Shown piece by piece: positions 46,383-53,984 of a DNA stretch of 64,000 bases. Origin of the DNA: Streptomyces olivaceus (GTDB taxonomy: Bacteria; Actinomycetota; Actinomycetes; Streptomycetales; Streptomycetaceae). The notes under the pieces are model-generated. The model did not search any database. It was not told the origin of the DNA and was given only the letters and a program-made list of their open reading frames with translations. Where the stretch lies: contig NZ_JOFH01000030.1 in NCBI RefSeq assembly GCF_000721235.1, positions 26,064-90,063 on the forward strand, given 5' to 3'. The first letter of the stretch is position 1; every line of letters starts with the position of its first letter. The translations under genes were made by a program, and so were the position numbers.

Positions 46383-47339
46383 TTGGCACGGATCCGCACC
46401 ATCAAGCCCGAAGCCTTCGTCTCCGAATCCCTCGCCGTCGTCACCCTGACCGCCGAGCGCACCTTCTTCGGTCTGCTCACTCAGGCCGACGACCAAGGCC
46501 GCTATCGCGACCACGCGGCGATCATCGCCGGTCAGCTGTGGGTTCTGCGTCCGGAGCACACTCCCGCCGAGGTCGAGAAGGATCTCGCCCAGCTGGCCGA
46601 CGCCGGCCTGGTCTGCCGGTACAAGGGCCCGGACGACAAGCGCTACCTGCACATCGTCACGTGGCACAAGCACCAGAAGATCAACCGGGCCAGCAAGAGC
46701 CGCATCCCGGCCTGCCCTCGCCACAACGATCCGAACGGTGCCCCGGGCGGCACCGAGGCTGTCGAGGCCGTGGCACCCGCGCCGTCCGTAACGCACGGAG
46801 CCGTCGCGGACCATGCGCCGAACCCTCGCGGAGGTGGCAGTGAAGGGGCACGGAACCCGCACGATCCCTCGAACCAAACGGAAACCACCAGCAAAACCGC
46901 AGGTCAGAAGGCGTTCAGTGAGCCCTCACCTGAACCTCACGGACTCGTGCTTGAGGCCGCGGTGACACCTCACGGTCCGGATCTAGGACCTAGGATCATG
47001 GATCTAGGATCTACCCCTTCGGGGGGCGCAAGCGCCCCCGCGGCCAGCACCGTCTCGGCCAAGCAGCTCATCGCCGAATACAGCGCGGCATGCGCCCACC
47101 GCCCGCCCCAGGACGTCCTGGGCCATCTCGGCCGAGAGGTGCGCAAGCTGCTCGCCGAAGGCATCGCTCCCGACCACGTCAGGGCAGGGCTCGTCCTCCA
47201 CAGGACCAAGGGCAGGCACCCCAGCATCCTGCCGAGCCTGGTGCACCAGGCCATGAACGCCGCCCTCGCCCAGCCCGTCATCCACAGGGCGTGGACAAAC
47301 CCCGCCGACGTCGAAGCCGCCTACGGAGAACAGCTCTGA
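46383..47339 (+). CDS. Replication-initiator-like winged-helix protein
   Basis: A 318-aa protein with TTG start at 46383 (ribosome site AAGGAA upstream). The N-terminal 110 residues (ARIRTIKPEAFVSESLAVVT, TFFGLLTQADDQGRYRDHAA, KRYLHIVTWHKHQKINRASK) match phage replisome-organizer/DnaD-like proteins. The middle is a low-complexity linker, and the C-terminal 90 residues are helical (TVSAKQLIAEYSAACAHRPP). It is followed by a DnaC-like gene with a 4-bp overlap, the classic initiator plus helicase-loader pair. Confidence 0.8.
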   Translation: MARIRTIKPEAFVSESLAVVTLTAERTFFGLLTQADDQGRYRDHAAIIAGQLWVLRPEHTPAEVEKDLAQLADAGLVCRYKGPDDKRYLHIVTWHKHQKINRASKSRIPACPRHNDPNGAPGGTEAVEAVAPAPSVTHGAVADHAPNPRGGGSEGARNPHDPSNQTETTSKTAGQKAFSEPSPEPHGLVLEAAVTPHGPDLGPRIMDLGSTPSGGASAPAASTVSAKQLIAEYSAACAHRPPQDVLGHLGREVRKLLAEGIAPDHVRAGLVLHRTKGRHPSILPSLVHQAMNAALAQPVIHRAWTNPADVEAAYGEQL

Positions 47340-48028
47340 GCTCCACCCTCACCCGCGAACCCCAGCCCGTCGGCCCGCTCGCCGACCGTCTGAACGGCAT
47401 ACTGGCGGGCCGTGGCATCGACCCCGGCGCCGTAGCCGCGGAGCCGTCCGGCGAACCCGTCACCGCCTTGGAGCTGGCCGACGCCCGCATCCCGGCCCGC
47501 TACCGCCGTGCCCTCGCCGACCACCCTCAGATCATCGCCTGGGCCGACCACATCGCCCATGCCGGACGCCCCGGCCCGAGTGGGCCTGGCATCGCCGAGG
47601 GTCCCTCCCTGCTGATCGCCGGCCCCACCGGCACGGGCAAGACGCATCAGGCGTACGGCGCCGTCCGGGCTCTCCTCACCCGCGGGGTTCGCCTGCGCTG
47701 GGAAGCCGTCACCACCGCCGACCTGTACGCCCGCCTGCGTCCCCGTGCCGGCCACGACGCCGAACGCGACCTGCAGACCCTGGCCCGCAGCCCACTGCTG
47801 CTTCTGGACGACCTCGGTGCGGCCAAGACCAGCGAGTGGACCGAGGAGCTGACCTACCGGCTCATCAACCACCGGTACGAGCACTTGCTCCCCACCCTCA
47901 TCACGACCAATCTGCCCACCGCCGAGCTGCGCACCACCCTCGGTGACCGCGTCGCTTCCCGCCTCGCGGAGATGACCGACCGCGTCATCCTCAAGGGCCC
48001 TGACAGACGACGTCACCGCTCCCCCTGA
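47336..48028 (+). CDS. DnaC/IstB-like helicase loader, probable CTG start
   Basis: A 230-aa AAA+ ATPase with Walker A LLIAGPTGTGKTHQAYGAV and Walker B PLLLLDDLGAAKTSEWTEEL, then the sensor segment HLLPTLITTNLPTAEL. No ATG, GTG or TTG is near the expected start. CTG at 47336, overlapping the previous stop as CTGA, has GGAGAA 5 bp upstream. A GTG at 47291 is the alternative and would overlap the rep gene by 49 bp. Confidence 0.83.
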   Translation: MSSTLTREPQPVGPLADRLNGILAGRGIDPGAVAAEPSGEPVTALELADARIPARYRRALADHPQIIAWADHIAHAGRPGPSGPGIAEGPSLLIAGPTGTGKTHQAYGAVRALLTRGVRLRWEAVTTADLYARLRPRAGHDAERDLQTLARSPLLLLDDLGAAKTSEWTEELTYRLINHRYEHLLPTLITTNLPTAELRTTLGDRVASRLAEMTDRVILKGPDRRRHRSP

Positions 48029-48131
48029 CGATGGAGAAAGACCGGATGACGGAAGGGCAGTCCGCGAGCGCGCGTCCTTTCACCAGGAGGACCGGCCGCG
48101 TGCCGCGTCGAGGACCGAGCGAGGGTGTCGG

Positions 48132-48486
48132 GGACCGGTCCTCAATGGCCGGGGACCGGACGGCACATGCGAGGACCGAGCATCCCGGTCCCGGGACCGT
48201 GGCCGCCCGAGGTGGGGACCGGTCCTCACCAGACATCGGGGACCGGTCCCGTACGTCTCGGGGACCGGTCCCCGACGGTCCCGTCGGACACGAGAACGGT
48301 CTCCTGGCAAAGCAGCAGGTCACAGCCCCCAGGTGGGCGGAAACAACGGTCCTGCACCGCGCATGACAGTCAATCGTGAGGAAGGACCGAGCCCTGCCGG
48401 GTCCCGGTCCTGCCGAGGACCGAAGACCCGCACAACGCGGTCCGCGGTCCCCGAGCGTGATGCACAGAGGAAGAGAGGACCGGTCC
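48132..48486. repeat. Array of GGACCGGTCC palindromes (candidate origin/iterons)
   Basis: The 10-bp palindrome GGACCGGTCC occurs five times, at 48132, 48216, 48240, 48262 and 48477, most with flanking GG/CC. Many half sites (GGACCG, GGTCC) lie between. The region (48029-48609) between the helicase loader and mobC has no credible gene. Such an array beside initiator genes suggests an origin of replication. Confidence 0.6.
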
Positions 48487-48609
48487 TCGCGGACCGCTCC
48501 AACCTGGAGCCCACCCCACACGGTCCCGTAACGAGCCCGCCCGGTGTCAGCCGCGCACGGCCGCCGCTACGGGTTCTCATCGTGGAACACCCACCCAGAA
48601 AAGCGACCC

Positions 48610-49239
48610 ATGCACCAACCACATCAGCACACTCCTGACGACGTGCGTCAGGGGGCCGCCATCTCAGCCTCCGACGGAGCAAGTTGGTGCAAGAGCATTG
48701 CTCCCGACGGGAGCAATGCTCTTGCGTCTCCCGCCCCGAGAGCGGCGGGCCCGGAAGCGACCGAGGACGGATCGCAAACCGGCGGGGAAGAGCTACACGC
48801 GAACCACAGCATCGACTGCGCGCGCACCTCTCCGTCACAGCCCCGCATACAGCAGCGCGAACGCCTGCGCGACGAGAACAAGCGCCTGCACCAGCCCAGC
48901 TGCCGCATGAACGACGCCGAGTACCAACTGCTCGCCCGAGCAGCCGCCACGTGCCACATGAGCATCGCCGGCTTCCTCGCCCGCGCCGCTCTCAACGCCG
49001 CCCACGACCTCGGCCGCACCGCCGAGGACATCGCGGGCGAGCGAGAGATGCTGCACGAGCTGTTCGCGCTGCGGCGCCACCTCGGGCAACTCGGCAACAA
49101 CCTCAACCAGGTCGCCAAGGCACTGAACTCCGGCGCCGACGCACCGCAGGCAGAGGCGGTCCTCGCCGCCGTCCAGCGCGCCGCCAGGCGCGTCGACGCC
49201 TTCACCCAGCACCACTTGGACAACAGGAGGGCCAGGTGA
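48610..49239 (+). CDS. mobC: MobC-type relaxosome accessory protein
   Basis: A frame of 209 aa if ATG 48610 is used; the N-terminal 80 residues are poorly conserved-looking and the true start may be later. The C-terminal part is a ribbon-helix-helix/MobC domain (MNDAEYQLLARAAATCHMSI, LGQLGNNLNQVAKALNSGAD). It should bind oriT with the relaxase. Its stop overlaps the relaxase GTG start (GTGA). Confidence 0.82.
   Translation: MHQPHQHTPDDVRQGAAISASDGASWCKSIAPDGSNALASPAPRAAGPEATEDGSQTGGEELHANHSIDCARTSPSQPRIQQRERLRDENKRLHQPSCRMNDAEYQLLARAAATCHMSIAGFLARAALNAAHDLGRTAEDIAGEREMLHELFALRRHLGQLGNNLNQVAKALNSGADAPQAEAVLAAVQRAARRVDAFTQHHLDNRRAR
48689..48725. repeat. Perfect 17-bp inverted repeat (candidate oriT hairpin)
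   Basis: The arm GCAAGAGCATTGCTCCC (48689-48705) pairs with its exact complement at 48709-48725 across GAC. It lies at the start of the mob operon. It may be the oriT hairpin, or lie within the mobC 5' coding region if the early start is used. Confidence 0.55.
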
Positions 49240-50978
49240 TCCCCCGCATCCACGCAAGAGGCACGCGCACCATCGGCCTGCTCCACTACCTGTACGGGCC
49301 CGGCACGCACGAAGAACACACAGACCCGCACCTGGTGGGCGCCTGGGACAGCCTCGCCCCTGATCCCGGGCGCGACCTCGACGCCACGTACGGAGATCTC
49401 CAGCGGCTGCTCGACCAGCCGGTCAACGCCCTGCCGAAGAACCGACGGCCCGCCGAGCACGTGTGGCATCTGTCGCTACGCGCCGCTCCTGAGGACCCGG
49501 TCCTGTCGGACGAGCAGTGGGCCGAGATTGCGCGCCGAATGGTCGCCGCCACCAGCATCGCTCCCGACGGTGACGACGCCGCCTGCCGCTGGGCAGCGAT
49601 TCGGCACGCCGACGACCACATTCACATCATCGCCACCGTCGTACGAGAGGACGGCCGGCAAGCCCGCATTCGCCGGGACGGCAAGCGTTCCCAAGCGGAA
49701 GCCCGCGTGATCGAGATCGACTACGGGTTGCGCCGCCTCGCCACCGGCGATGGCACCGCAGCCCGTCGTCCGACCAGCGCCGAACGGCACAAGGCCCAGC
49801 GGGAAGGCCGGGAGCGCACGGCGCGGGAGGAACTTCGTGAGTCCGTGCGCCGGGCAGTGGCCGGTGCTGCCTCGACGGACGAGTTCTTCGACCGCCTGGC
49901 CGCCGCCGGTCTGCTGATCCGCAAGCGTCTCGCGCCCTCCGGCGACCTCCTCGGGTACAAGGTCGCCCTCCCTGATGACCGGAACAAGGACGGCGAGCCG
50001 GTCTTCTACTCAGGCTCCAAGCTGGCGCCCGACCTGTCCCTGCCCCGTGTCCGCGAACGCTGGAGCCGGCCCTCGGAGACGCCCACCGCCATCGACGGTT
50101 CGTGGCCGGATCAGCCTGCACTGCCGCCCGTGACAGGCCCCGCGTTCGCGCGGCGGCGGGCCGCGGCTGCCACGTGGCAGGCCCTGCTGGTGATCGACCA
50201 CGGCGACGACGGCACCGCAGCAGCCCAGATCGCCGCGACCGGAGAGGTCCTGGACGCGCTGGCCAAGACCTCCGCCGCCCACACCCGGGCTGAACTGCGC
50301 GAGGCAGCCTCCGCGTTCGAGCGCGCGAGCCGCTCCCACGTGAAGGCGGTACGCGGGCACGACCGGGGCCTGCGACAAGCCGCCCGTGATCTCGTCCACA
50401 GCGGGCCGGTCCTGGGCCGGGGCGAAGACGGCGCCTGCACGGCCATGCTCATCGACATGGCCTTCTTCGTCGTGACCGCCGCGGCAAAGTGGCACGCCAG
50501 GAAGCATCACACCCAGCAGGCCACAGCAGCCCAGCAAGCCGCCGAGCACCTCCGCGCCGCCTACCAGGCCGCCTCAGTCCAGCCCATGACCGCACTGAGC
50601 CAGCGAGGCCGGCGGCTGACTCAACGTGTTCGGCAACAGCAGGCGAACCTGCTCCACCAAGTGCTGCCGGAGCTGGCCGACCGGATCGAGGCTGAGGCCG
50701 GTTGGCCCGCCTTGGCCGCCACACTGGACGACGCCCGGAGGGCCGGCCATGACCCGGCCGCCCTGCTGACCGAAGCCACGGCACGGCGCGAACTACGCTC
50801 CGCCGGATCCATGAGCGACGTCCTCGTCTGGCGCCTGCGCCGCAGCGCTCACCTGCCCGCACTACCCGACGACCGCAACGCCACGGCCCTCCGAGCCAAC
50901 CGGCACACCTCGCACTCGGCGCCCACCACGCAGTCGGCGCCCGGCCCGACAGGGAACGATCCCCGCCGTGGCCGCTGA
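49236..50978 (+). CDS. Relaxase/mobilization nuclease
   Basis: A 580-aa protein (GTG 49236, VIPRIHARGTRTIGLLHYLY). The metal motif is AIRHADDHIHIIATVV (H-x2-D-x-H-x-H), and the N-terminal region (residues 1-190) is the catalytic domain. The C-terminal 250 residues are helical and basic. It should nick oriT and pilot the element into a recipient, using another element's transfer apparatus. Confidence 0.88.
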   Translation: MIPRIHARGTRTIGLLHYLYGPGTHEEHTDPHLVGAWDSLAPDPGRDLDATYGDLQRLLDQPVNALPKNRRPAEHVWHLSLRAAPEDPVLSDEQWAEIARRMVAATSIAPDGDDAACRWAAIRHADDHIHIIATVVREDGRQARIRRDGKRSQAEARVIEIDYGLRRLATGDGTAARRPTSAERHKAQREGRERTAREELRESVRRAVAGAASTDEFFDRLAAAGLLIRKRLAPSGDLLGYKVALPDDRNKDGEPVFYSGSKLAPDLSLPRVRERWSRPSETPTAIDGSWPDQPALPPVTGPAFARRRAAAATWQALLVIDHGDDGTAAAQIAATGEVLDALAKTSAAHTRAELREAASAFERASRSHVKAVRGHDRGLRQAARDLVHSGPVLGRGEDGACTAMLIDMAFFVVTAAAKWHARKHHTQQATAAQQAAEHLRAAYQAASVQPMTALSQRGRRLTQRVRQQQANLLHQVLPELADRIEAEAGWPALAATLDDARRAGHDPAALLTEATARRELRSAGSMSDVLVWRLRRSAHLPALPDDRNATALRANRHTSHSAPTTQSAPGPTGNDPRRGR

Positions 50979-50992
50979 CGACCGTGTCCTGA

Positions 50993-51739
50993 TCATCTGT
51001 ACCGGGCCACGGTGTACGCGGTAGGCCCGTGCAAGGTGCCTGCTCCGATCTCGTCGCTGATCTGGAGGACGTCGAAGCCGGCGAGCGTCGCGTACAGCTC
51101 CAGCTCACGCGGCCCGAGAACACGCCGACGAATCACGTCCCGTGTCTCTTCACCTGAGTTGAACACCCAGTGCCGGCGCATGGTGTTCATCTGGGTCCGC
51201 AGGTCCCACTCGTAGGTGATGGTCACGTGGGCTGTGTCCGATCCGATCTCGACCTCTGCTTCCTGCGGCTCATCACGCTCGATCGGGGCTACGGAACAGC
51301 AGAGTACAAGGAGCGTCCCGGGACGGGCGTGCGCTGCGAAGGTCCGGAAGACCGCCTGGATGTCCTGGTTGTCGTGCACGTAGGAGAGGGAGTTTCCCAG
51401 GCAGGTCAGCACGTCAGCGGTGTGGTCGAGTCGGATGGTGCGCATGTCGCCGAGGCGGATGTCGAGGCCGGGCCGTGTGCGGCGGGCGTAGTCGACCAGG
51501 CCGGGCTGGAACTCGACACCGATGCAGTCGAAGTGGCGGGCCAGCAGCTCCAGCTCTCTCCCGGTTCCGCAGCCCAGATCCAGCAGAGTGCGGGCGTCCG
51601 GGCGGTGCCGATGGACGAGCGCCCGACAGCTGCTCGCGCTGGTGCTGTCGGACTGCACTCTGTCGTACAGGGCGGGGTCTCGGTAGAAGAGGTTGGAGGC
51701 TGCCAGGTGTCTGGGTTCGGCGATGTCCAGGCCGCTCAT
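50993..51739 (-). CDS. Class I SAM-dependent methyltransferase (cassette tailoring enzyme)
   Basis: A 248-aa protein from ATG 51739. SAM-binding motifs are visible: LLDLGCGTGRELELLARHFD, CIGVEFQPGLVDYAR, DIRLGDMRTIRL and LTCLGNSLSYVHDNQD. Its ATG overlaps the synthetase stop (ATGA), so it is translated with the preceding enzyme. It probably methylates the peptide product or a precursor residue; the substrate is unproven. Confidence 0.88.
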   Translation of the reverse strand: MSGLDIAEPRHLAASNLFYRDPALYDRVQSDSTSASSCRALVHRHRPDARTLLDLGCGTGRELELLARHFDCIGVEFQPGLVDYARRTRPGLDIRLGDMRTIRLDHTADVLTCLGNSLSYVHDNQDIQAVFRTFAAHARPGTLLVLCCSVAPIERDEPQEAEVEIGSDTAHVTITYEWDLRTQMNTMRRHWVFNSGEETRDVIRRRVLGPRELELYATLAGFDVLQISDEIGAGTLHGPTAYTVARYR

Positions 51740-53208
51740 GCGAGGCTCCGCAGTCCGACTTCCAGGGCGAGTGTGTCGCACAGCAGGTCGGGCACCGCGG
51801 GAGTCCGCTCGGCGTGGTCGCGGGCCCGGCTGAGGGCGTCGGCATCAACGTAGCCGAGATCGATCAGCAGGGAATCGGTCAGCATCTCGTCCAGGAGAGG
51901 GAGCCCGTAAGTGCGCAGTCCCGACTCCATGACCGCGAGGAAGTTCTCCGGCTCGGTCGGAGCCGCAACGGACTCGGGCAGACCCGTCCGCCGAAGTCGG
52001 TCGCGGAACATCTTCTTGTCGCGTTTGTACTCGTACGGCAGTTGCTCCATGAAGCGGATCATCCGGGGGTGGACGAGCGGGGCCACCGGCCAGATACCGA
52101 GTCTCACGTACGCCGGGTTGTGCAGGCCGAATGCCATGAGCGTCGGCACAGGCAGGACCGGGATGGGAGCGAGGTTCTCGTTCACCTGGGCCAGCGCCGC
52201 GGTGGCCTTGTCGCCGAGCCATGGCACCGGCTCCATCGGCGGGAGTCCGGCTTCCGTACGCGAGTGGTGGGCGTTGACCTCGTCCCCACCGCCACCTGTG
52301 AAGATCAGCTCGCAGCCGTGTGCGGCCACGTGCCCGCGCATGATGTCGAACGCTTCCTGGTAGAAGGCGCCTGCCGGATCGTGCGGCCGTCTGCGTTCCC
52401 TCACGCCTCCAGGCACGAAGGGCGGGTGCTGCATCGCCGGCACGGCGGTGTCGCGCAATCCCAGGTGGTCCACCAGGGAGCGGCGTCGGTCTCGCTGGAG
52501 CTGGCCGATCCGGCCGCCCATGAGTAGCCCGAAGGTGTGCACGGAGCCGAATCCGGCCGCTACGGCGGACAGTGCCACGTTGGCCGAGTCCGCTCCGCCT
52601 GACACCTCGACGCCGACGCGGCCGGCCGTCGATCGCCACTCGGCCACGGCCTCGGTGAGCAGTGCGTCGAACGCGGTCACGGGGTCCACTCCGCTACGGA
52701 GGCTGCGGGGTTCCAGGACGTGCTGGGCGGGCTCGGGGTAGAGGATGGAGAGCCCTGCCGGCGTGAAGACCGCGGTAGCGCGTTCGGTGAGTCGGTACAC
52801 GCCGTCGAAGAGGGTGTCGGTGCTGGAGCGGTGTTGGCGGCTCAAGGTGCGGGCGACCGCTCGTGGATTGAGCTGGTCAGGTCGCAGGTGCGGCCGGAGG
52901 TCGACGATGTCCCACGCCCCGAAGATCTCGTCGCCGACAACTGTGAGGTACAGCGGGACGGTACCCAGCATTCCCGCCGAGACCTGGATCTCGTCGGGCC
53001 GGACGAGCAGCGACGTGTAGTCGGCTTCACCGTCTCTGTCTTCTCGCACCAGCACACAGACGCTCGATCCGTCGCCTGGTATGAGGTCCGCGACCAGGAC
53101 GGTTGCGTGAGCGGGCCGGATCCAGCTCTCCCCCTTGACCCAGCGGTCTGTGTCCCATCGCCAGCCGGCGTCCCGGGTGTCTGCCAGTCGCACACGAAAC
53201 GAGAGCAC
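51736..53208 (-). CDS. Asparagine-synthetase-like ATP-dependent enzyme (RiPP cyclase/ligase candidate)
   Basis: A 490-aa protein. The adenylating domain holds the PP-loop GVEVSGGADSANVALS (residues 199-214), LIFTGGGGDEVNAHHS (301-316) and PYEYKRDKKMFRDRLRRTGL near residue 390. The N-terminal 180 residues resemble a reduced glutamine-hydrolase domain but begin MLSF, with no Cys2 nucleophile, so ammonia is not produced from glutamine. That is how lasso cyclases and beta-lactam synthetases differ from true AsnB. It is shorter than typical lasso cyclases. It probably activates a carboxylate of the adjacent peptide. Confidence 0.87.
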   Translation of the reverse strand: MLSFRVRLADTRDAGWRWDTDRWVKGESWIRPAHATVLVADLIPGDGSSVCVLVREDRDGEADYTSLLVRPDEIQVSAGMLGTVPLYLTVVGDEIFGAWDIVDLRPHLRPDQLNPRAVARTLSRQHRSSTDTLFDGVYRLTERATAVFTPAGLSILYPEPAQHVLEPRSLRSGVDPVTAFDALLTEAVAEWRSTAGRVGVEVSGGADSANVALSAVAAGFGSVHTFGLLMGGRIGQLQRDRRRSLVDHLGLRDTAVPAMQHPPFVPGGVRERRRPHDPAGAFYQEAFDIMRGHVAAHGCELIFTGGGGDEVNAHHSRTEAGLPPMEPVPWLGDKATAALAQVNENLAPIPVLPVPTLMAFGLHNPAYVRLGIWPVAPLVHPRMIRFMEQLPYEYKRDKKMFRDRLRRTGLPESVAAPTEPENFLAVMESGLRTYGLPLLDEMLTDSLLIDLGYVDADALSRARDHAERTPAVPDLLCDTLALEVGLRSLA

Positions 53209-53230
53209 TCCGCTCCCCTCCTCTACGGAG

Positions 53231-53263
53231 CGGCGGAGCAGGACGCCAGGCCCTGCTCCGCCG
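53231..53263 (-). terminator. Hairpin between precursor and synthetase genes
   Basis: A perfect 12-bp stem (CGGCGGAGCAGG at 53231-53242 with its complement at 53252-53263) and a 9-nt loop. It lies 15 bp beyond the precursor stop and 22 bp before the synthetase start. Such intercistronic hairpins raise precursor mRNA relative to downstream enzymes in RiPP operons. Confidence 0.7.
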
Positions 53264-53277
53264 CGTTCACCGGCCGG

Positions 53278-53394
53278 TCAGCTGCAGTGGTCGCCGTTGT
53301 TGTCGCCACCACCGGGCATCTTGTCGAGCAGCGCCGCGTCCATGCTGGGGACGCCGGTGACCAGGTCTCCCGTGAAGAGTTCGTCGATGATCAT
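53278..53394 (-). CDS. Putative RiPP precursor peptide, 38 aa
   Basis: The frame from ATG 53394 (GGAGG and AAGGAA upstream) encodes 38 residues. It begins MIIDELFTGDLVTG, continues with VPSMDAALLDKM and ends PGGGDNNGDHCS. The acidic/hydrophobic front resembles a leader. The Gly/Asp/Asn/His/Cys/Ser tail looks like a core, with three Asp, one Lys and one Cys as possible targets. It lacks the Tyr-Pro leader motif and the Thr(-2)-x-Gly junction of lasso peptides. It lies directly upstream of the synthetase gene. The role is inferred from position and composition. Confidence 0.7.
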   Translation of the reverse strand: MIIDELFTGDLVTGVPSMDAALLDKMPGGGDNNGDHCS

Positions 53395-53507
53395 GACTGT
53401 TCCTTCCTCCTGCGGAGTGGGTGGACGGGCACCGCGAGCTGCGGAACCCGGACCCGTCCCTGCCGCCGGCGTTCACGGCGAACTGGACGGGAGCTCGTTG
53501 GGTGGGG

Positions 53508-53592
53508 CCCGCTCTGGCCGAAGGGAGAGAGCGGCTGAGCCCTTCCCCGGTGGGGACCGGGTCTTCCCGAGGGCTCGCTCGGCCAGAGCGGG
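53508..53592. promoter_or_regulatory. Long-loop inverted repeat upstream of the precursor
   Basis: CCCGCTCTGGCCGA (53508-53521) is the exact complement of 53579-53592, with 57 nt between. It fills part of the 232-bp gap between the microgene operon and the precursor. It could be a terminator for the microgenes or a promoter control site for the precursor. Confidence 0.45.
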
Positions 53593-53626
53593 AGTCGGTA
53601 GGTCCGGAGCGGACCGGTGGTCTCTC

Positions 53627-53752
53627 TCAGTCGGGGGCGAGGTGCCACAGAGCCCAGGCGACCGGGGCAGTGGAGACGATGATCAGGGCCGACAGCAGCC
53701 ACTGCCGCCAGCCATAGGGGCGACCTCGCCTGTTGCGCCGCCGGCTCACCAT
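53627..53752 (-). CDS. 41-aa single-pass membrane microprotein
   Basis: The frame ATG 53752 to TGA 53627 encodes a basic start (MVSRRRNRRGRPYGW), one helix (LLSALIIVSTAPVAWALW) and HLAPD. Its start overlaps the stop of the 30-aa gene (ATGGTGA). The role is unknown; export or immunity for the peptide is possible. Confidence 0.6.
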   Translation of the reverse strand: MVSRRRNRRGRPYGWRQWLLSALIIVSTAPVAWALWHLAPD

Positions 53753-53838
53753 CCCAGGGACACCGCCACCACGATCGACCCCCCGAGCACCATGACGCAC
53801 GCGATGTACATGACCTGAGCCGTGACCTGGCCTTTCAC
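53746..53838 (-). CDS. 30-aa membrane microprotein
   Basis: The frame GTG 53838 to TGA 53746 encodes VKGQVTAQV then MYIACVMVLGGSIVVAVSLGW, almost entirely a membrane helix. Its start overlaps the stop of the 49-aa gene (CAGTGA), and its stop overlaps the 41-aa gene start. Both overlaps suggest real coupled translation. Confidence 0.55.
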   Translation of the reverse strand: MKGQVTAQVMYIACVMVLGGSIVVAVSLGW

Positions 53839-53984
53839 TGCGCGCCCTGGTCCTTGCCACGCTGTTGCCCCACGGTCGGCGCCAGGCCAGGTCGGCCGAC
53901 GAAGACGCGTCGTGCTCGTTCCTGGTCGGGCAGGGTGGCGCCGATCCGGCACACCGGCGGCTCGGCCGGGGTTTGGTCAGCCAT
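53835..53984 (-). CDS. 49-aa soluble small protein
   Basis: The frame ATG 53984 to TGA 53835 encodes 49 residues (MADQTPAEPPVCRIGATLPD, then basic and Gln-rich), with one cysteine and no membrane segment. Its ATG overlaps the stop of the 123-aa gene (ATGGCTGA). No family is recognised. Confidence 0.55.
   Translation of the reverse strand: MADQTPAEPPVCRIGATLPDQERARRVFVGRPGLAPTVGQQRGKDQGAQ

Larger units (their letters stand above)
44136..50978. mobile_element. Second integrated element (mobilizable), minimum extent
   Basis: The block holds int, xis, XRE repressor, a rep-like protein, a DnaC-like loader, palindrome-rich noncoding DNA, MobC and relaxase. No FtsK/TraB translocase or type IV genes are present, so it is probably mobilizable in trans. 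The att sites were not identified. The genes at 41395-43937 and 50993-56152 may also be cargo. Boundaries given are only the core genes. Confidence 0.75.

Noticed and set aside
48031..48366. 111-codon plus-strand frame
   Set aside because: Lies in the GGACCGGTCC repeat region; residues merely reflect the repeat (GDRSS, GPVP).
53278..53394. Precursor read as a classical lasso peptide
   Set aside because: No YxxP leader motif, no Thr(-2) before a Gly/Cys core start, no B1/B2 genes, and the AsnB-like enzyme is short.
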